Shown: one piece after another, positions 60,213 to 64,000 of the stretch | How the letters are laid out: each line of letters opens with the position of its first letter | Position numbering within the stretch: position 1 is the stretch's first letter | Assembly: GCA_907163345.1 (NCBI GenBank) | Contig: CAJQUN010001300.1 | Location: 1-64,000 of the forward strand | DNA: 64,000 nucleotides | Source of the DNA: Haberlea rhodopensis | Taxonomy: Eukaryota > Streptophyta > Magnoliopsida > Lamiales > Gesneriaceae | Direction: 5' to 3' | Position numbers and translations under genes: made by a program | The notes under the pieces: generated by a model | What the model saw: only the letters and a program-made list of their open reading frames with translations | Databases searched by the model: none | Told to the model about the DNA's origin: nothing

Positions 60213-62363
60213 GGGCCTTACTGTCAGATTGCATGCCCAAGTTATAGTGCACTGAAGTCGGCCTGAAATAGTGCAACACAAAATGCATATATAAGAATTT
60301 AAAGTAACACTTGAGAAGAAATAACCATAAACCGAGCAATGTGGATTAAGCACCGAAACCGAGATCAGATGCTAGGTTGAGTATGTCATGAGCTCGGTAG
60401 CAACGAGCCGGAGGCCGAATCCCATGTCAAATGCTGAGCTAAGACGACATAAATCTCAGAACCTCGTTGTTTTATATTCACCAGAAATTTGATACATGCC
60501 CTTTTTCATAGCGTCGCTAAATGTTGTGGCACAGTGCTAAATCAGTCCTCGGGCAGATCCAATGACCGGGCACTGGAATTGTCTTCCTTGATGATTATTC
60601 ATTTGACTGAGGTACAATATTTTCTAGGACAACTCAACCGCTCATCAAACATATTAGAACTTCAGAAAATCCAATTATCTTTGGGTAGCTGGCTATCCTT
60701 TGCTTCGCGGATTGCTGTGGATTCACGATTCCAGTACTTAAGTTGTTTATTTTGCACAAGGCCTGGACTTCTGTGTGGTGGCAGCAATTGGAGATTTTCC
60801 TTTCCGCATACTTGGCGTGCAACCAAATCAGTAAATTGTTCAAATCAGCTCTTCTCCAGAACCAAAGAAAATCATGGGCTATGGTAAGAGAGTTATCCAA
60901 CAGGATAGGACCAAAAAATGCCGCATAAGGACCTGTCTTTTTATGTAAGCAGTCATAACAAACGCAAAGACTACAATAAATAAGGAACCATAATTCAAAA
61001 TTGAGAAAACGTTAAAGTGAAACCATCGTCGAATAATTGTATGGCATAGAATTCAAAAAGAGGTGGCATTAAATAGATAAGGACCAATGTTGAATGGTGT
61101 TAGGTTTGAAGTGATCCCTTCTTCTCACAACCACCACTCACCTAGCGACCATCGAAGAAAACCCATGGTTTTTGACCACTTAAACACTTTTCAAAAATGG
61201 AATGATAACGCTGGATGCAAATAATAGATCTTCTCACCAAAAGCATTTGCACAAACTAAGAATTTATGCACAAATTAAACAAATGTAGACAAGAGATTGT
61301 AAGTATATCACCGTATATATCAGGGTAAGGACGGTGACGTGCTTTGTCGTAGATTGCGGCGGTGGGCAGACGATTATCCAAGGAAGAAACCAGCCATCAA
61401 AATCTATATTTTTCCTTCGAACTTTGTCGTTGAGTCCTCCGTTTATTGCAATAGCCGATCCAAGTAATTAAGAGGTCTTGCTGGATGTCATAAAACCGAC
61501 ATATTAGCAATAATAATAACCACCATCTTCATGATGTTACCAACCGAGAATGTATTGGTAATATGAAATAATATGACTTAAAAATTTAACCCACAAACAA
61601 TTTTATACTTCCCTTGAAATATCAAGAAACCACCACACATAATATCTGCATGCAGGAGGTAATTTGAGATCCACTAAGGTGTTGTTGACGCGAGGAGCGT
61701 CCCATTAATGCCAAGCAGTACCACATGGTTTCATTGCTCCATTCACTGTATTGCTACATAAAGTGCACGAAGACCCAATAAAATTATTGAATTCTTTTTT
61801 CTCCTTCGTTCACAAATCAGATCTCACATCTCCCTTGATTTTTCAGTGTGAAGAGCTCCCACTATGTATTTGAGAATTTCTTTGACTTCGATGCCATCAA
61901 CCAACTCTTGTGCTCAATCTGTGAATTTAGAACAGGTTGATGCAGACACCAAACCGCACCAGCGAAGCAAGACTTCGAGTTTGTAAGAATTCTACTCGCA
62001 GTAGATGTTCTTCCGACATCCTTTATGAAACTACCGACTTCAGTCTCGTAATGTCTCCGCATTATCTCCCGGCAACTGGATCTGTTGCCGAAACATAGGT
62101 GAATATAGCCTAATGAAATATTTTTTCTCATGTGCCCGATCCGAAGAATGTCTCTCCAGATTCTTGATTTCTTGGGCTCTTTCTTCCATAATATATTTGA
62201 TGTTTGAAGCCAGCGCAGCAGAGTACCAAACCATGCAGGAGGAGGAGAAATTGGTGAAGCTAGCGGTGCCAGCAGACCACGCTACCAGGTTTGATAGATC
62301 CCCTCAGCTCTTTTTCGACCGATCTGGTTCGCTCTTCTACTTCAACGCCTTTGCTCAATTGTT
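60213..62363 (-). other. Interior of the Tat-like element with no recognised gene
   Basis: Unique sequence between the arrays and the primer site. The minus-strand frame near 62234-62040 (SNIKYIMEERAQEIKNLERH) lies where gag should begin, but no capsid motif follows. The frames at 60489-60900 on both strands have no motif I recognise. It could hold captured host sequence. Confidence 0.4.
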
Positions 62364-62380
62364 CCCACAGACGGCGCCAA

Positions 62381-63110
62381 TGATGTTATCCCAAATTTTC
62401 TATATGCGGTAGAGAAAGTGCGATAAAGAAAATAAATAGGACATCATGATTTTTTACGTGGAAAACCCCCCAAAACGAAGGGAAAAACCACGGGACCTAG
62501 TCCAGTTTCAAAATCTTCACTATATTGTAGAAAATGTTTTTGTACAAGAAATGAAACCAAAAATGAAATGTAAGAAAGTTTTTTCTCTGCACCATCGGCC
62601 CTCCTCTCTTAATACAAGATTAACCACTTAATTAAGCCAAGAATGAAGCCAAAAATCCAAATGAAAGGGAACATTTCCCCCCTTCCTAGTGGAGCCGAGA
62701 GCTTCCCCTTTTGTGAGAGCCAAAAGTCTCCTTTTATGTATCCTCCACTCCAATGGAATTCGCACGTCTATAGCCCATGATCATGCCCATCAGTGTTAGA
62801 TCCGAGAATTCAGGAAGAATGGGTCCCCGTGATCCTCCCTCACCCTACATTTAAGCCACTAATTCATCCACTCTCTTCCACTAATTACCCATTAATTCCT
62901 TCCCATAATAATTCATTTATTTAGGGCATTTCTACTTAAAACATTTCCGGGAAATCCGCTTGACTAGCCGCTATGACCGGGTCTAATGCCGTTGTTTGAC
63001 CACGTGAGACCGAGCAGAGTATCGACTTCTTCGGGTATTTTCCTGTTCGGACGTTTTCTTGCTCGGCAACCATTTTACCCGATGTGGTCTAATTCCCCTA
63101 CCACATCACA
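62381..63110 (-). repeat. 5' LTR of the Tat-like element
   Basis: It is next to the GGCGCC primer-site region on its left. It is near-identical to 57397-58127. Confidence 0.88.
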
Positions 63111-63115
63111 ATGTG

Positions 63116-63819
63116 GGTTAGATGAAAAGTCTCAACACTTAACATCATATTCATTTCGGATTTAAGTCTCACACTTAAATCTGACAACAATTCTGTAGGT
63201 AGGTAAAAAGTCTCAAACTTAATACTCAGCAGAATATGAAAAGTCAGGCATATGAAAAGTCATTTCAGAAATCCGTGTAGTAAAAAGATAGGACTGCCTT
63301 CGCAGCAGCGTCGCGTCGAGCGGAGCGGACGGACGGACGGCGCGCGAGGGGCACCCATCTTTACTACTTAACTACACTCTATTGATTTATATCTCATTAT
63401 AAACAAACCATAAGTGTATCATAATCTCAATGGGATTTCTTTAGCCTAATTGCCTTTCATAATAACTTACCATAATTTTGTTCTCATTAACAAAATATAA
63501 CATAATTATTGGGCTCTTATTATTAACCCAATAATCCAATTATTATTAATCCAACAAGAATCACATTCACTTGCTGAATTTACAGAAAAATCGTGAATTT
63601 GTTTACTAGTACTTTATGTACATGTCTAGAGTTTGCTTCCTTTGTTCATTGATTAAGCTTTTTAAATTTTGGACTTGCAAGCAAGAAATGTCTCTTCAAC
63701 AGTAATTTACTGGAAAAATAGACTCAAAATGTCTTGTTCGATAAACTATTAACTTTTTTTTTTTTCAAACAACTCTCAAAATATAAATTATGAATTAAAT
63801 AATTAACATGATGATGCAG
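63116..63819. other. Spacer upstream of the O-methyltransferase fragment
   Basis: It contains a local GC-rich patch with (GGAC)n (GCGGACGGACGGACGGCGCG, about 63325-63345), flanked by TCTCACACTTAA / TCTCAAACTTAA repeats, as in some LTR leaders. The first O-methyltransferase exon is not found here. Confidence 0.4.
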
Positions 63820-64000
63820 TGGATACTGCATGATTGGAGTGACGAAGAGTGTGTTAAAATATTGATTAAATGCAAAGAAGCAATTCCCGAGAAAGAAAAT
63901 GGTGGAAAAGTGATAATAGTTGACATGGTTGTAATTGATGATGAAATCATGAAAGATCATGAGGCAGCTAAAATTCAGTTCCTTTTGGAAAAGAGAGAAC
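63820..64000 (+). pseudogene. O-methyltransferase (COMT family) last-exon fragment, probably broken
   Basis: Plant class II O-methyltransferases move a methyl group from S-adenosylmethionine to phenolic hydroxyls. The exon begins after GATGATGCAG (acceptor at 63818-63819) with WILHDWSDEECVKILIKC, which contains the catalytic-base HDW motif, then EAIPEKENGGKVIIVDMVV. This is the usual exon 2 start in this family. Two features suggest a pseudogene. First, no exon 1 (about 750 coding bases with the dimerisation and SAM-binding GGG region) is recognisable upstream in the window. Second, after DHEAAKIQF the expected methionine-rich helix is missing, and the GGAAAAGAGAGAAC that follows encodes the family's GKER motif only in another frame. 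The window ends here, so the rest cannot be judged. Confidence 0.7.

Larger units (their letters stand above)
57397..63110 (-). mobile_element. Tat-like LTR element without usable genes (LARD type)
   Basis: A 5.7 kb minus-strand LTR retrotransposon with LTRs 57397-58127 and 62381-63110 (about 730 bp, TGATGTTATCCC...ACCACATCACA), which are nearly identical. On the minus strand the 5' LTR (right) is followed by TTGGCGCCGTCTGTGGG (62380-62364), a primer-site region typical of Tat/Ogre-type Ty3 elements using Arg tRNA. The 3' LTR (left) is preceded by a polypurine tract CTTGAGGGGGGTGA. A 5-bp repeat ATGTG (57394-57398 and 63111-63115) may be the target duplication, though it overlaps the LTR start by two bases. 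No intact gag, protease, RT or integrase is recognised in the interior, which is dominated by tandem arrays. Confidence 0.82.

Noticed and set aside
59950..60353. Two overlapping minus-strand frames of about 130 residues with 11-residue repeats
   Set aside because: A 33-bp tandem unit keeps any stop-free frame open; both frames lie inside the Tat-like element and lack a domain.

Overview
This window is nuclear DNA from a flowering plant, most likely a dicot (possibly an asterid; the exact lineage cannot be read from sequence alone). The evidence is AT-rich intergenic DNA, GT-AG introns in plant-type genes (beta-expansin, clathrin light chain, WSD1-type wax ester synthase, plant O-methyltransferase), and a dense load of plant transposons: Copia, a Tat-like LTR element, TRIM, hAT, Mutator-like and Au/TS-type SINE. 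I see no CRISPR, operon, phage or organelle block.

Layout. 1-1690 is AT-rich spacer. 1691-13224 is a three-level nest of Copia elements: a 5'-truncated minus-strand element (C) whose 3' LTR was split by a second minus-strand element (A), whose 5' LTR was split by a young plus-strand element (B). 13225-13569 is a small TRIM. 13713-15412 is an intact three-exon clathrin light chain gene. 15737-20246 is a further full-length plus-strand Copia (D). 22058-22253 is a SINE with perfect target duplications. 22760-24939 is an intact three-exon beta-expansin gene on the minus strand. A 2.1 kb Mutator-like palindromic element (25077-27199) sits 137 bp upstream of its ATG. 27523-36185 holds three non-autonomous hAT elements, one with a TRIM inside it, two microsatellites and a 42-residue basic small ORF (32455-32583). 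36939-39003 and 53898-56874 are two related-looking elements, each with a minisatellite built on GTGCAYG. 43043-45672 is a decayed hAT transposase gene, followed by a Copia-type LTR. 48149-52054 is an intact five-exon WSD1-like gene with a solo LTR in intron 1 and a SINE in intron 3. 57397-63110 is a minus-strand Tat-like LTR element without a usable gag-pol but with three tandem arrays. 63820-64000 is the edge of an O-methyltransferase gene fragment that looks broken.

The three intact host genes do not form a pathway: vesicle coat, cell-wall loosening, and surface wax/lipid esterification. They are islands in transposon DNA. The most unusual recurring theme is short self-complementary motifs repeated inside transposons: eight 27-bp palindromes in the Mutator-like element, eight 14-16-bp palindromes in a solo LTR, and about six ATCGCC/GGCGAT palindromes in another LTR. 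Two members of one TRIM family, each with perfect 5-bp target duplications, are also notable.
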